From: Mariannaea sp. PMI_226
Lineage: Eukaryota; Ascomycota; Sordariomycetes; Hypocreales; Nectriaceae
Assembly: GCA_024336345.1 (NCBI GenBank)
Contig: JANFOG010000011.1
Span: 1,403,438-1,467,437, forward strand
Length of the DNA stretch: 64,000 nucleotides
Reading direction: 5' to 3'
A program made the translations under genes and the position numbers. This document shows, piece after piece, positions 22,149 through 34,490 of this stretch (within the stretch, counting starts at the first letter, position 1; every line of letters begins with the position of its first letter). Below the pieces are notes generated by a model. That model ran no database searches. It was not told where the DNA came from and saw only the letters and a program-made list of their open reading frames with translations.

Positions 22149-23333
22149 CTATGCACAAGAAAATTCTGCAATGGCCTTTATTTTCGTCCTCATATACCTC
22201 TCGAGCTTATTGGCTGACTTAACATATAATGTACTAACGTCATTATAATCGCGGCAATTGTTGAAGATAAGTTCGGCGTCTCTGATAAAGTCTTCGAGAG
22301 TGTCGTATTGGTCAGCCTCTAACTTCATTTCCATCTTTCTTAAGTCCATGGGCTCCTTGATCACATCGTAGTAATCAGATACCACATCTTTATTGACTGG
22401 TTCCAAAAAAGGCCAGGCACTTTGGTGATTCTGCATGCTGTTTAGTAGACGCAAGAGTTGGCTATAATTTGGCCCGTGCCGGGGCTGTCGTGCGAAGTCG
22501 TCCTTACCGGCACTCCACCCTGTTACTCGAATAGCATCAATAGAAAGCGGGTCAATTGCATAGACACCACCCTTCCACTGCACTGGCGGTTGATGAATAA
22601 CACGCGAGTTTCTCCATGCTCCTATTTTGGCTTGCACGCACTCCTTCTGTTTGAGAAGCATCCGACCCATCTCCAAGTATCGGATTCGCGGAAGTAGCGT
22701 GCACTGCATTATTGTTGCACCTTCATAATCCTTAATATATCCCCTCCATACCGAGCTTGGGAGCGTAATTTCCTTAGTAAAGCCCTGCTTTTTGAAGTAG
22801 CCGATGGCATTGTCATCTGCATACGCCAACAAGTGTTTCATGTCCGAGGTTGCCTTGATGTAGTCTTTCAAGTGAGACATCAAATGCGCGCCATAACCTT
22901 TGACTTGATGGTCCGACAAAACGGCGCAGAAGACAATCTCGGCGAATTGTCGCCCTTTGAATGGGCGATAGCTGATTCCGCCGACAACTTCCAGGGGCTT
23001 CCTCACGATCGCCATAGAAATATGTGTTCGGTCGTAGACAAGGCGAGCAATGTAAGCCTTAGGCATATCGGGAAGTTGTTGTTGGAAGAGGCGTTTTAGC
23101 CCTGTAAGGATCAGGATGCTCTCTCGACCTCCGTCGTTGTTCACGACTTTCACCTCGATATCGCCATTTCGCTCCTCAATAACACCGACCTTTTCAGGAA
23201 ATGGAATGGTTGAGGGTTTAGTGTGCCCCTTGTTGAACTCGACGGGTTTGCCATGCTTTACGTGTTTCTGAGCTCTCGGGATGGGAGGCTCCTGCGTCGC
23301 CTTGCGCTTGCTATTTGAAGTGGCTGCGTACAT
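22149..23333 (-). CDS. Gcn5-type histone acetyltransferase with bromodomain
   Basis: 394 aa in one uninterrupted ORF. The GNAT domain (about 75-215) has the catalytic Glu in FAEIVFCA and the acetyl-CoA motif [10 protein letters not shown]. It is followed by [25 protein letters not shown] and the Ada-binding-like linker. The bromodomain (about 300-390) keeps [15 protein letters not shown] and the acetyl-lysine Asn in DYND. Gcn5 acetylates H3 in SAGA/ADA in the nucleus. Compared with the consensus I know for fungal Gcn5, the N-terminal third, several helix residues and the C-terminus (ending FSCA) are divergent. A short upstream exon is possible: ATGGAAGCAC followed by a gtaagc donor near 23390. 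It could be the only Gcn5 or an extra copy; the sequence alone cannot tell. Confidence 0.92.
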   Translation of the reverse strand: MYAATSNSKRKATQEPPIPRAQKHVKHGKPVEFNKGHTKPSTIPFPEKVGVIEERNGDIEVKVVNNDGGRESILILTGLKRLFQQQLPDMPKAYIARLVYDRTHISMAIVRKPLEVVGGISYRPFKGRQFAEIVFCAVLSDHQVKGYGAHLMSHLKDYIKATSDMKHLLAYADDNAIGYFKKQGFTKEITLPSSVWRGYIKDYEGATIMQCTLLPRIRYLEMGRMLLKQKECVQAKIGAWRNSRVIHQPPVQWKGGVYAIDPLSIDAIRVTGWSAGKDDFARQPRHGPNYSQLLRLLNSMQNHQSAWPFLEPVNKDVVSDYYDVIKEPMDLRKMEMKLEADQYDTLEDFIRDAELIFNNCRDYNDVSTLYVKSANKLERYMRTKIKAIAEFSCA

Positions 23334-24885
23334 TAGTCCTTCAAAGCAGATCGGAGGTATTCACTGTGTGAGTGAGTTATGTCGCTTACGTGCTTCCATG
23401 TAAATGATCTGTCACCCAAGTGCAGCAAGGATGTAACGTAAGGGGTTTATGTTAGTTCGAGACGTAAATAAAGAAAATAAGCGGAGAACGGGTCGGGTTG
23501 AGGAGAGTGAAACTTCGTCTGATTTCTGGGTGTGTAATAAAATTGGTGTCCAAGTTCCGTCCAGGGTTAATATTTCTTTTGCCTCTTCTTATTTGCCGTT
23601 TTTTATCACATGACTTGTACCGTTTCAGCATAAGCGCCAAGGCAGAAAGGTGACAAATATATCGATAACGAAGATATGCAACTTTGACGAAATAGGCCAT
23701 TTTTTCAAGGCTGACCGCGTTTGGGTCCTTTCGTTCAAATGCATGATAACATATGAAATATTAATGTTATTATAAGCCTCTCTGCCTCTCTGAAGAGATA
23801 CGTCACCGTTTTGATTTTGGAAGTGGAATTCCCTGTATGTAATATAACTGAATTTTGTTGCCAAACTTGATACTTCAATCCCATTCCACGCGATAATTCT
23901 TGGGGAAATCCCAACATCACCTCCTCGTCTTTGTTTTATTGCGTTATAATAGCTATCATTATTTTAAGTCTAAAGTTTGTAAAAATACAAAGCATTCGCG
24001 CCCGACTCTGCGTACTAGCAATGCCCTTGAAGGTGACAATAGGATCTTTAAAATCCTCCGTGAGTTCTTTTAGCCGTTGCCTGCAAAAGATATGTTTCAG
24101 TGATGCAAAATAAAGTCACACATCTTGGATTGAGTGGTCATGTGATTAACTTTCTTTTCTCATATTTTGGGCTCTGGATCCCTGTTTGTGGTCTATTATT
24201 TATGTTCACTTTATCAGTCTATGAACGGCTATCGCGTTCCAACTAAGCTTCCGCTTTGGCCAGTTCCTCAGCCCCAATGAAGTTGCCGACTACAGAGGCA
24301 TTCGGAGCGTCTTAAGGCAGGCAATCATAAAGATATCATCAACGGCGATATTGAGCTCAAAAATTTGGCATGCGGTGAAGAACTCATCTGAGTGACGCCA
24401 TGGGGGGCCGCCTGTTAAGCCTCTTCCTAACGACCACACGGGTAGGGAAGTCATAGGCGATAGCTCTTATAGGTTAGAGACAAGTATCGCTCGGACACCA
24501 TCCAGAATACGATCACAAGACGTAAAACAGCCTGCCGTAGAAACTTCATAGCTAAAAAATGGGGAGCTACTATGTATCTATGCTACTCAAGCTACGTCAA
24601 ATATCAATGCACCTTGCGCCCTCAAAATATTGGTCGACTATATAGCTGAAGATATATATATATATTTAAAGAGAGAGAGAGCGGGAACATTACCACCCAA
24701 GAAGATACGATGGGATCTACATCAAGACACCAATGTGTCACCCATAAGAGTAAACTAACGCGATATTGAGCAAGGTTTTACATACATTTGGTGACCACAT
24801 CTTACCTTGCTCATTACCATTCAATGCTACTACTCCCTGCCAACATGTCCCACTGTATCCTTGAACAGCTCCTTACGCATCATTC
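23334..24885. other. Gene-poor region upstream of the Gcn5 gene
   Basis: Holds the Gcn5 promoter and the 3' flank of the DAL5-like gene. A (TA)n(GA)n low-complexity tract lies near 24645-24681. No gene supported. Confidence 0.55.
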
Positions 24886-26953
24886 TTACTCATGCTCTCT
24901 TTGGACTTCAAGTCCATCTTTCTCTTTATACTCTGTATCTGAGTGAACTAGTCGCATTCGGAAGGTTCTCTTATCCTGCCACCATACAATGCAAATCCAA
25001 GCGGCAAGGCTGACGGCAACTATTACCATGGCGATCGTCCCCTTTTGAAATCCCTTTTCTGTTATCAGGGCTAGGTTTCGAATTTTCGGAAGATGGCGGA
25101 ACTTACTGTTGCTGCATCGGTTGTAGGATATAACACAATGCCCCAAAAGGAGAAGAGTACAGATGAAGCCCCTGTATTTGAATTAATAAAGAAGCGTAAG
25201 AAATGCTCTAGGGCGTTTACCGTTCATAGCATAAAGCGTGACAGCTCTCGCCGCATCATCTCCATCCCTCACCAGAACCTTGTTAGCCCAAGTGAAAACA
25301 ACAGGCTGAATTAAATAAGCCGTTCCTGCAAGGTCTAAAACCGTGTTAGCCATATAGTCATACCGTCGAGCCGACAGGAATGTTGAATCTCAGTGAAAGG
25401 AAGTTAACACCTACAGAAAGCAGCCATTTTCGCTCCTGTGCCCACCACGTCCCAACAAAGAAGAACGACGCAAGCAATAATCTGGACGCCACATGCGACG
25501 AACCCATATGGAGCATGTACACCTGTAGCATCGATCGCTACAGAGATGAGCAATGTGAGAAAGATACCTACGATTCAATTAGCTCACTTTGTCAGACAAA
25601 TACAAAGCTCTATGTAAATACCAATCGCGGTTATCCCAAGAGGGTAGGTGTTATTCTGCGGAACCGTGAATAAGCCTGAGGCTTTCATCCACATCACCAT
25701 ACAGGTCTGTGTTGAGAATGCCTCTAAGGCGCCGCCCAAAACCCAGAACATGGTAAAAACCCAACTAAATTATGTATTAGTTTGGAAATGAGAGATAAGT
25801 CGAGTGTAACGTCTCACAAATTCACAGTGAAAACTACTCTTTTGATGAGTGAGAACCCGATACTGTGACCTTCCACATTTTTGGGAGGCAGCCGGCTCAA
25901 TGCAAGCTGGCGCTCGTGTGGTTTTAGGTAGAAAGCTGTTGTCGTCTCAGGGAGGTCGGGAAAAAATATGAAGCCAAAAATAGCCACAGGGACGGTGATT
26001 ACACCGTCAATAATAAACGACTTTCGCTCTCAAATTAGCACGTCCTTCGAATTCGATTATGACACGCCAATGCTTACCCATCTCCATCCAGGCAACCCAG
26101 AAACTCCATTCATAGTTCTCCAGATAGCTGTCATCATGATGCCTAGTACGTTATGTCAGTTTGAATTTACAATAGTCACCAAGCACAACGGCCATACCAG
26201 CAAACATAGTGCCAACCATCCCGGAAGCTTGGAAAAGGCCCACCCGTTTTCCAATTTCAGAACTCTTATACCAACTTCCGATGATATATTGTGTACCGCT
26301 GTAGGTTGACGCCTCAGCTATTCCTTGAAAAAATCGTACTGCAGCAAGTTGAGGAAAAGAATGGCAAGCAGCGCAGGCCATAGTAAGGAGAGCCCAAACC
26401 AATGTCATCAATGGAAACCAGATGCGGGGAGCGATCTTCTGAATGATGAGGGCGTGGGGAACTTGCCCGATGATGTCTATTTAATTTTAAGCGTCAGATC
26501 CATTGGAGTGGTCAAGTGCAAACTGACAACCCACTGAAAGGCAGGTGACCAAGATGTTGTACTGGTTGCCAGTAATATCAATATCTTCCTTCATCCCCGA
26601 CACAAACGCGTTAGCAAGAACAGCACGGTCTGTAAGAATATGAAGTTAGCTATCGCATAAAGGACGCCATTAATTTCGTCATTCTTTTTGTATTACCCAA
26701 ATAGTTAAAGAAGAAAGCAACACAGCAGTATGTCTGGAGAGTTCATTAGAATTGAGCTTTATTCTTGTTTAAAAAGTCAAGGCCACTTGCAAGAATAAAG
26801 AAATCGATCTTGCGTAATAACTATAATCGATAGTATCAGTCAGATCTGCCTATAGCGTTTGCAAATAGGGTATTGGACCACCTTTCTTTCTTCAGAGGAT
26901 TCGGGGGCTTCGCCCCAAACCAGAACGCGGAGGCGGTGAAGGTTGGCGCTCAT
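24886..26953 (-). CDS. DAL5-like MFS anion:cation symporter
   Basis: Twelve exons on the minus strand: 26953-26882, 26820-26791, 26733-26697, 26629-26531, 26476-26198, 26142-26078, 26020-25818, 25764-25622, 25567-25415, 25334-25221, 25171-25107, 25053-24886; 475 aa, every phase consistent. Splicing restores landmarks: EERKLLRKIDFFIL before TM1, FFFNYLDRAVLANA, GQVPHALIIQKIAPR, RFFQGIAEA, FFPDLPETT in the central loop, and QPVVFTWANKV near TM10. Intron 2 uses a GC donor (GCAAGT). The family (allantoate, nicotinate, pantothenate, biotin permeases) imports small organic anions with protons at the plasma membrane. It is divergent from an AnmK/levoglucosan-kinase family gene, which may act on the imported solute. 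Confidence 0.88.
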
Positions 26954-28375
26954 CGTAGCCACGAAATCCTTTGTAGTAGTGACAAAACCTCTACAACGAA
27001 AATGGTTGCAAAACCAAGACGCGCGAAGAGGTCGTATGGAGAAGATTGGATTTGGGCCGCTTTAAAACTCAGATGACAACTCACATCCCTGTCCGTTCCT
27101 ACACTTGGGGAAGGCCTCATTCCCTCCCCAGGTTAAACCCCACACCCGAGACCAAGGCGGGGAGCCAACTCTCACTAGCAGGCAAAGCGAAAACAACTCG
27201 CGAAGCGGCCCCAAAGATCCCGCCTCGGGCCTCGATTTCTCAAATCAGGTATAAGGAATCAGGCTCCTTTCGTTTATCTCAGACCTCAGTCACTCGCATG
27301 CGCCACGCATTATTGCGCACTCGATGCTACTTTGAGCCACCTCATCTGCTATATTTTCCGCTCTTCTCCACTCAACTACTTGACTCTAGTCTGAAAACAT
27401 AATGGCTTTGGAGATTGGGTTCGTTGGCTAAGCTCATCAACGGAAAACCCGATGCGTGGATGATATATCTTTCGTAAGTCTGTCAGGTATGTGAACTAAT
27501 CTTGGATCGGGGTATGTCAACCGTGAAAGCGCGTAATTTAACTCGAAAAGGAGGTTATTGTGTGGGCCCTGTCTACCTTCTTCTCTTTTCACATCTTGAC
27601 GATTGCTTCTATGTTCCCGTATGAACACTGGAGTTGGGTTCAGTTGAGTTCACAGTTGCTCCTCAAAACGACTTGATATTAAGCCTCCTCGAGGTATATG
27701 AAATGACTCCCAAAACTAAAGTACTACTAAAATTCATATCTACACAAAATTCTTGACAATAAGCAAAGTTTAAGTTTGTGCAAGCATCGGCTTCTTTATC
27801 TTGGGCCCAGGGGAGAACCGGCAAGCTCACCGAGGCGGACATCGGGACACCGTCCTGCACTGCAATACCTACGCTTGGTCCCTGAGAGAGTGTCAAATAA
27901 TTACTGGATTGAGCTCTATTGGCTCTGTTGATCTTGGACAAGGTAATGATCTTGGGCTGGAAAGCCATACGATCGCTTAGCTGGGGAGCTGATCACAATT
28001 TTATTTGATCCACTAGCAGCCTAGGCGTTGACGAGCAGGTCGGATTTTCCGTTTCAGTAGTCGGCGTATTTGTTTGTGGTAGTGTACAGTATCTACCTTC
28101 TGGGGAAACTAATAAATGCCTCACGGTTTCAGAGTTCTGACCCATGATCAGGCGATGGGGCAAATGCTCGTCCTTAGTGTACACTCACTAAATAGTCGAA
28201 AGTCGTGCATTAGAATAATCTCCCCATGGGGAAAGTATAGTACAAACTTACGGCCCACCGACAACTGGACGCCAGTCGAAGTCCCTCTTTGCAATATGAA
28301 TACCCTCGAAGTCGTGCATTCCGCAATTCGCCCGGCACACTACTGCTCTACATGGTATCCTGAAGCCTATCTAAA
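26954..28375. other. Divergent intergenic region between permease and sugar kinase
   Basis: 1.4 kb. A locally GC-rich stretch (about 27040-27320) contains ORFs with no recognisable domain. No repeats seen; it probably carries both promoters. Confidence 0.5.
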
Positions 28376-29871
28376 ATGGTTGCTCTCCGTGTACTCGGGC
28401 TTAATTGCGGCACGAGCATTGACGGTATGTTTTTCATGTCCGAGATGGAATGTGATTTTTGGCTGTAGCATCCCTCTCTGATGAACAACAAAAACGCAAG
28501 TCAGGAGATGATTAGACGCTTATTGCATCACAGGTATTGATGTCGCACATTGCCTCATCTCCACCATTGAATCTTCAAATGATGTCAAAATTGATCTCCT
28601 CGCGTACACCGAGGTTGCAGTGAATCCAGATCTACGATCCCAAGTACTACGCCTTTGTCGTCCTAACCAAACCGGTGCTGCGACTTCCATGGCTGAAATA
28701 TGCGATCTCAACTTCGCGCTGGGCAGAGAGTTTGCTCGTGCTATAGGAGAATCTGGCATTGACTTGGAAAATGTTGATCTCATAGCTAGCCATGGACAGA
28801 CATTGTGGCATCAGCCTGTTGGAGAGCATCGTTCTACTTTACAAATGGCAGAGCCCGCGGTAATTGCGCGGAAGACTGAGAGGTGGGGAGAATACCTAGA
28901 CTATCCATTCTCTCCAACTGACAATGAACCAGAACTGTGGTGAGCGGTTTTCGCGTCGCTGAACTTGCTGCAGGACGGCAAGGTGCCCCATTGGCTGGTT
29001 TCTTCGAGGCAGCGCTGCTCTCTCATCCAACAGCCACTAGAATCATCCAAAATATCGGTGGTATAGGTAAAGATAATCCATATTCAATATTGAAGAGTTG
29101 ATTCTTTGTTAATACGTAATAGGAAATGCAACACTTTTGCTCCCCTCTCCCAAGTCCCAGCCAGGAAGTTCTAGGACAAATTATCTCGCTTTCGACACGG
29201 GCCCTGGCAATGTTTTTATTGATGCTGCAATGCGTATTCTAACTAATGGCAATCAACACTACGATCATAACGGGGAAGTCGGTGCTAAAGGTGAGCTGGA
29301 GATAGATAAGGCACTGGTTGATGATTACTTGAATCAAGAGCCTTATTTTCAACTGGATCCGCCGAAAACGACTGGACGGGAGCTCTTTTCCGACGATATT
29401 GCCCGGTCTCTCGTGGATAGAATGAAAGCTGAGGGAAAGGGCCCTGAAGCAATTATAGCTACTATCACACGGATCACGGCCGAGTCTATTGCTCTAGCCT
29501 ATGAGCGTTTCATTCTCCCTCAGCTCAATGAAGGAGGCAGCGTTGACGACATTTACATATGTGGTGGTGGAGCTTATAACCCTAATATTATCAAGCACTT
29601 GCAAGCACGTTTCCCAAAGAGCCGTATTTTAAGGCTCGACGATGCACCGACCAAACTTAACCCTAGTGCGAAGGAAGCAGTCATGTTCGCGCTGCTTGGC
29701 TTCCTTGGCGTCTGTGGGCGAACGGTCCCAATTGCCACGGATTCCGAGACAATCGACCCTGCTATCTTGGGGGTCATTACCCCAGGGAACAATTATTGGG
29801 ACATCATGCGAACGGTAGTACATGATGCAGGTTTTATTGATGACGGTGTTCTAGGTCGGATATTAATGTAG
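28376..29871 (+). CDS. Anhydro-sugar kinase, AnmK / levoglucosan kinase family
   Basis: Four exons: 28376-28424, 28534-28882, 28933-29066, 29123-29871; 426 aa. ASKHA-fold motifs are present: [11 protein letters not shown] (7-17), [19 protein letters not shown] and GGGAYNPNI. The family phosphorylates 1,6-anhydro sugars: bacterial AnmK acts on anhydro-N-acetylmuramate, and the Lipomyces relative acts on levoglucosan. In the conserved family segment DFRxxDxAxGxQGAP, both Asp positions are changed, to Gly138 and Glu143, so catalysis may be altered or lost. Bacteria-like ancestry is likely, but the three introns show long residence in a fungus. Gene direction and spacing suggest partnership with the DAL5-like permease. 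Confidence 0.88.
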
Positions 29872-31150
29872 TGCAGGGCTGTTGTTCTTTGTTATTGAGT
29901 TGTGAAAGACGTTTTTTGTTGTTCATCTTATTAGCAATTGCAGTCAACATACATATTCTTATGTTTATTATGGGATTTGTTACGCTGCTTCTAACTTATA
30001 TTTGACACACACGATCATGATACGAAGTTCTGAGAGGAGGTAAATCATATCTCAAGGGACTGGTCTATTCGGAAAATCGAGGGTGCAGGTCGTGTGGAGC
30101 AGACGTATATCCATTAAGAGTTCCGGGTACTATTGAATGACTGGGATGGCCTTGCGATACTCTCATTATGCTTCTTGTAAATCTCTCATTTCCGTCCTTG
30201 GTTGCTTCGCCTCGAAGGACGCCAGGGTTTGAACCACGCGTATTCAACTTAGAGATGTCAACATGGACTGTAAAAGCTCCTGACTTGTTTTAATTCAAGA
30301 GATAGGAATATATTCTTTGTATGCAATAGCACAAGCACATAACAATCCAGGTTGGTGATCTCGGAACGACGTATTTCACAACTCTAGCTACTGTGGGATG
30401 CTACCGCCGCACCGGCCGTCAGTAAGTTTACGTTTCTTTGTTCAAGGCACCACATGATGCAAGAGTGTTATGGGAAGTGTTATACGAATGGATTAGCTAG
30501 CATGATGGATGGTGTTAGATCTAGGCGCGGGCCTTTTAAAATTGAGAAATCATCCAAGTATTAAAAAATCGCTGGAATTAATGGTTCTTATGTATCAGTT
30601 ACGGTCGCAGCATGGCATGATTTACAACGTGGCACCTTAGAGTCACAGAAAGTCGCGATCACGAGGTATCTCTAGCCCCCTGTTATAAAGATGTTTTGAT
30701 AAGTGAAGTCCTCAAAAAACACGTTGCTATGGAAGAAGCGATTGCATATCTCTTTGCACATTACGGCAATATCTGACAACTCTCTAGCTTGACATTGGCA
30801 GGATATTACAAGAGCTATAGTGCAGAGCTCACTGTTGCTCATGCTGGCTTGCCGAGTTGTACAATATTGGCATGGATAATAACGACAGGTAATCACGCTG
30901 ATAAAAATAGGACCTCGGCATCTTGCCATTCAAGTAATCGCTCCTCGCCTAGTCCTAATTCTTTGATAGCCTAGTTAGTTGTGACTTGAACCTTTAGAAA
31001 TTCACCGTAATGCAAGGAGTCTTGCCTTTATTGCGTTTCTTGCCTACTCTAAACGAGTTCAGTTATATTGGCAGTGGCATTTGCATGTACCACCCGAGCA
31101 CTGGTGACATTTAGCAAGCACCCCAGCAAGGCAAGTTTCTAGCAAATTTG
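29872..31150. other. Gene-poor region downstream of sugar kinase
   Basis: No coding sequence, repeat or RNA gene that I can support. Confidence 0.55.
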
Positions 31151-31388
31151 TCAACTCACTGTCGATCTACCGCAATTCAGGAAGCCATTGCACTGAACGT
31201 CCTTGCAGCATTGCGAGACACAGCTACCTGAAGAATGATGAGCATATTGTTTTACAGCTTCTACAAGAGAGTAAATAAACTGTACTTTTTGTGCATGATC
31301 GTGCCTCAAGTGAATTGGGATCCGCTTCAGCAGCTGGAAGGGCAAGTGAGAAGCCCAAAAAGAGAGGTAGAAGTTTAAAAAGGTGCAT
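31151..31388 (-). CDS. Small secreted six-cysteine peptide with knottin-like spacing
   Basis: Two exons on the minus strand, 31388-31286 and 31227-31151, joined by a 58-bp GT..AG intron; 59 aa. The first ~18 residues form a classical signal peptide (MHLFKLLPLFLGFSLALP), followed by a short acidic stretch ending in LEAR, a possible processing site. The remaining 28 residues carry all six cysteines: C32-x4-C37-x3-C41-C42-x4-C47-x5-C53. This C..C..CC..C..C order is the inhibitor-cystine-knot framework found in many small secreted peptides. A TATA box (TATAAATATA, 31484-31493) lies about 100 bp upstream. Probably exported; an effector, antimicrobial or inhibitor role is inference. No family recognised. 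Confidence 0.72.
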
Positions 31389-33374
31389 AGTGGTAAGGTG
31401 AAGATGTGTTAGTTAATGCTGTATAGTCTTAGAGAACTGAGAGAGTTGATGATGAAAACACTGACAACCGGTGTGCGCTTAGGTATATTTATACCCATAG
31501 GCAAGAAGATATTTGAAGCAGTCATCCGAAATGCAAGACCGGGTCATCAAAGTCCGACTGGGTGGATGCCAATCGTCGGCGTAACTCTCGGTGGAAAACC
31601 TGAGGAGGGGGTAATGGCAACTCAATCAATCTGTTGCCAAAATATCGCAATGAACGACCCCTTCTATACCACTAGTCTTATTATCCAAGCTAATACGACG
31701 TGGAGATGGAAAGGCCTATCGAGTAGATTTAAAAATGCAGATCAACTTCCCTTAGTATGTGGACGGGTAATACGCGGAGTAATGACAACTCCGTCATGTG
31801 TAAGCCATCTGACCTACCGAGGAATAGCGTCGAACTCATCAGAGGACCAACCTTGCTTGCCACTGTTGCAACGCCTTTAGCTCGTTAGAGCTAACTACAA
31901 CCTCTTACAGTCTTCCATGAGGAGCGAACGCAATCCATTGCATTTGTCTATCATCCGAATAGGTAACCTCAGGATCAACATACGTTGGCATGCTCGACTA
32001 AGTCCTCCTACACATATCCTTGCTATAAGACGCCGACTGCTTGTTGGCTTTGCTGAGATGGAATGCACAATTCAAACTCTGTATTGACCCTACAGTTTGA
32101 TAATAACAAAACAAGAGGCCCGCTAAATAAGGCCATCCAACACACGGGAGCCTCGACAGCGGGCCCACCTCGGCCAGATGACTTGAGAGCTTGCAGAGAA
32201 AACGGCGCAGTCAAGCAGCCTAGGCCTTGATTAGATCAATCCGGCAATTTGACACCCCTTATAGGAACAACAACTGTGACCCGACCAACCCGACAGAGCC
32301 ATGCCTGTCCTGTAGATTTTGGCATGGCGCAGCGACATAGTTGACTTGAGAAATTAGCCTAATCGTCCTGTCTATTTAGGACCAAGCTCAGGCAGTATCT
32401 TGAAGAGACCTTAGAAAAAGACTGTACCAAGGGAATAGAGATGGAGAGAATGGATAAAATCTAATTCGGGAATTATGTATATAAATTATAGAAGATGCCA
32501 AACAATAAATCGATGCATTTCAGTCATTCTATCGAGAGGAGTCGCTTAAAATTAAGAATTGAGAGTCCCAGTGCCTCATAGCTCTAATATTCCTAAGTAG
32601 AAGGTAGAAAGTATCTTCTAACGGCATGATTATGGCCGAGAAAATCGAGCGTTCTCAACGTGGAGTTGGCTGCCTGCGTTTGAGGGGCTGATGAGAGGCA
32701 AAATTGAGTTTCGTATCGTAGTGAGTCCTAGACAATCTAGCACTTGACAAACATCATCCCTGCGGAAGCGGGCTCTTCTTGTTTGACTCTCACCATATCT
32801 ATTTCAAATGATGTTCACTTTTGGAGCTGCTGTTATCATGAGAATCACCTTTTGGCTTGAATCACGGTTGGTCAGCCTTTTTGATGCCCCTAAAATCCTT
32901 CCACAGCTGCATCCACATCGTAACGCAAAGTAACCAGACATCTACCTTGTGCGTTCTCTCTCCTTGATATATGTTCGAGGCCATGTAAGAAGGCGGTCCG
33001 TAAAAGTCACCATGAAACAACCTAGTGTGGAACCTGGAGTTCTTCCCGCCGGGTGCTTATAGATTCTAGGGGTCCTAGCGACATATTACTTCCGGCATTA
33101 AACCTTTAGTCCGCTTTAGATGCCCGGGGAGCCAAGTCCGTTACGTTCAATGACGATAATTCCATACTGAACTACTTAATGTGAGATTTTTTTTTTTTTG
33201 AATCATGCAGAATTCGGGCTTCCGTGTCAATATTCGCTTCTATTCTCCGAAACAAACGAAGCGCTTGCATCGAGGCCGTCCCTCAACCAACTCTTGTAAA
33301 TCAGCCTCGACCCCTGCTATACGAAAATTTGTTAGTGCGTCTTCCCTGCCAATGATCACATTTATTCTGTTCAA
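31389..33374. other. Gene-poor accessory region
   Basis: Nearly 2 kb. A 154-codon + strand ORF (31416-31880) overlaps the peptide promoter and has no family features. Nothing else supportable; a T11 run occurs near 33190. Confidence 0.5.
31484..31493 (-). promoter_or_regulatory. TATA box of the six-cysteine peptide gene
   Basis: TATAAATATA on the minus strand, 96-105 bp before the ATG at 31388; a pyrimidine-rich leader follows. Confidence 0.6.
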
Positions 33375-34490
33375 CTATGAGCGGTCCACTATTCCTTGGA
33401 GAAGGTCTATACGGCACGCAACAAATCTTACTCGTTTATAGCTGGAGAGACTGTAGCTTAGCCTCCAAATGAAGCGTACAAGAGGCAAAGAACCTTGGCC
33501 TCTTTGCGCTAGAACCAGATGCTCTAAACACTGGGGAAGGCCTATGGGCCAAAATTTGGTGGACTTTATATCATCATCGTCATGGGGTATATTCCTCATG
33601 TCTCTGCAGTTGAGTTGAAGGCGTCTGAGGTTCAGGAAATGGACTAGTAAACTGAAGTTGATCGGATTGACCTTAATGTCGATTTCCATCAATCTATCCT
33701 CCCGTGAAAGCAGTCGACATAGACCATCTCCATGAAAAATGCGGTTATATAGAGAGACTGCAGTAAGCTTTCGCAATTGACATGAAATAATCCCAAGCCC
33801 ATCAAATCCAATGGTTTTTGGACATGTGTTGATGTTGATGGTGGTAACCTGAGGCATGGATTCCGCAATATTCTCGCATATAGATATTTTCATCGTCCAG
33901 TTTCGTAACACAAGCATTTTGACGCTCTTTGCGCGCAGTACGTAGCCAGGAGCTAGCGCCTCGGGCGGACGCGAGAAATTAGGAGGTGGAACCAATTCAT
34001 GCTTCAAAGAAGTCAATTTGTCCAGTCGAATTCGAACTCCAGCCGTTTGACTCTCCATTTTCATATCCAGCGTTTCGACATTTCAGGATGAGCTTGCTAT
34101 AGTCATGGTAGGTGGACGGTATGCCTCGTCCCTTTGCCCATCAAGGACTGCTTGTTGACGCCTTCTTCCAACTACAATAACTTTTTAGGGACCCGAAGTA
34201 TACATCGAACATGATCAGCCAGGAGGCCATTCTCCTGTAGTGTTCTTGTAAACGGGAATAATTTCTTCGCTTAGGTCATGAACGGTGTGCGAGAGAAGTT
34301 GAAAGAGAACTGGTTGTGCAATATCCCGAATTGATCGAGACGTTAAGCACAAATTTTAGAAATGCATCCGGCTGTTGGGATCTAAAGAATGTGAAACAAG
34401 GGCATGGAGATCAGTGCAGTGATCGCAAAGTTCTTCATATATCATCTGCATGATTTCCGGCGGCATCGAATTCATGCCTCTTGATGTCAT
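33375..34490 (-). pseudogene. Decayed F-box-like gene
   Basis: An F-box-like start (MNSMPPEIMQMIYEELCDHC) begins near 34490. It is followed by RSIRDIAQPVLFQLLSH in another frame, then ADHVRCILRVPKK in a third. An intact 229-codon ORF (33375-34064) resembles the leucine-rich C-terminal part of fungal F-box proteins (repeated L..L..L strands such as LRRLQLNC). No set of normal introns joins the front pieces without stops. Unspliced stops suggest a pseudogene, though a rearranged model with unseen introns remains possible. The intact ORF may still be expressed. Confidence 0.5.

Noticed and set aside
27046..27402. 118-codon ORF in GC-rich patch
   Set aside because: Low-complexity and no family features; probably a by-product of local base composition.
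30180..30250. tRNA-like T-loop (GGTTCAAACC on the minus strand)
   Set aside because: The T-arm does not pair and no acceptor or anticodon stem is found. No tRNA or rRNA gene was recognised anywhere.
31416..31880. 154-codon + strand ORF
   Set aside because: Overlaps the promoter and TATA box of the six-cysteine peptide gene and shows no recognisable domain or coding signature.
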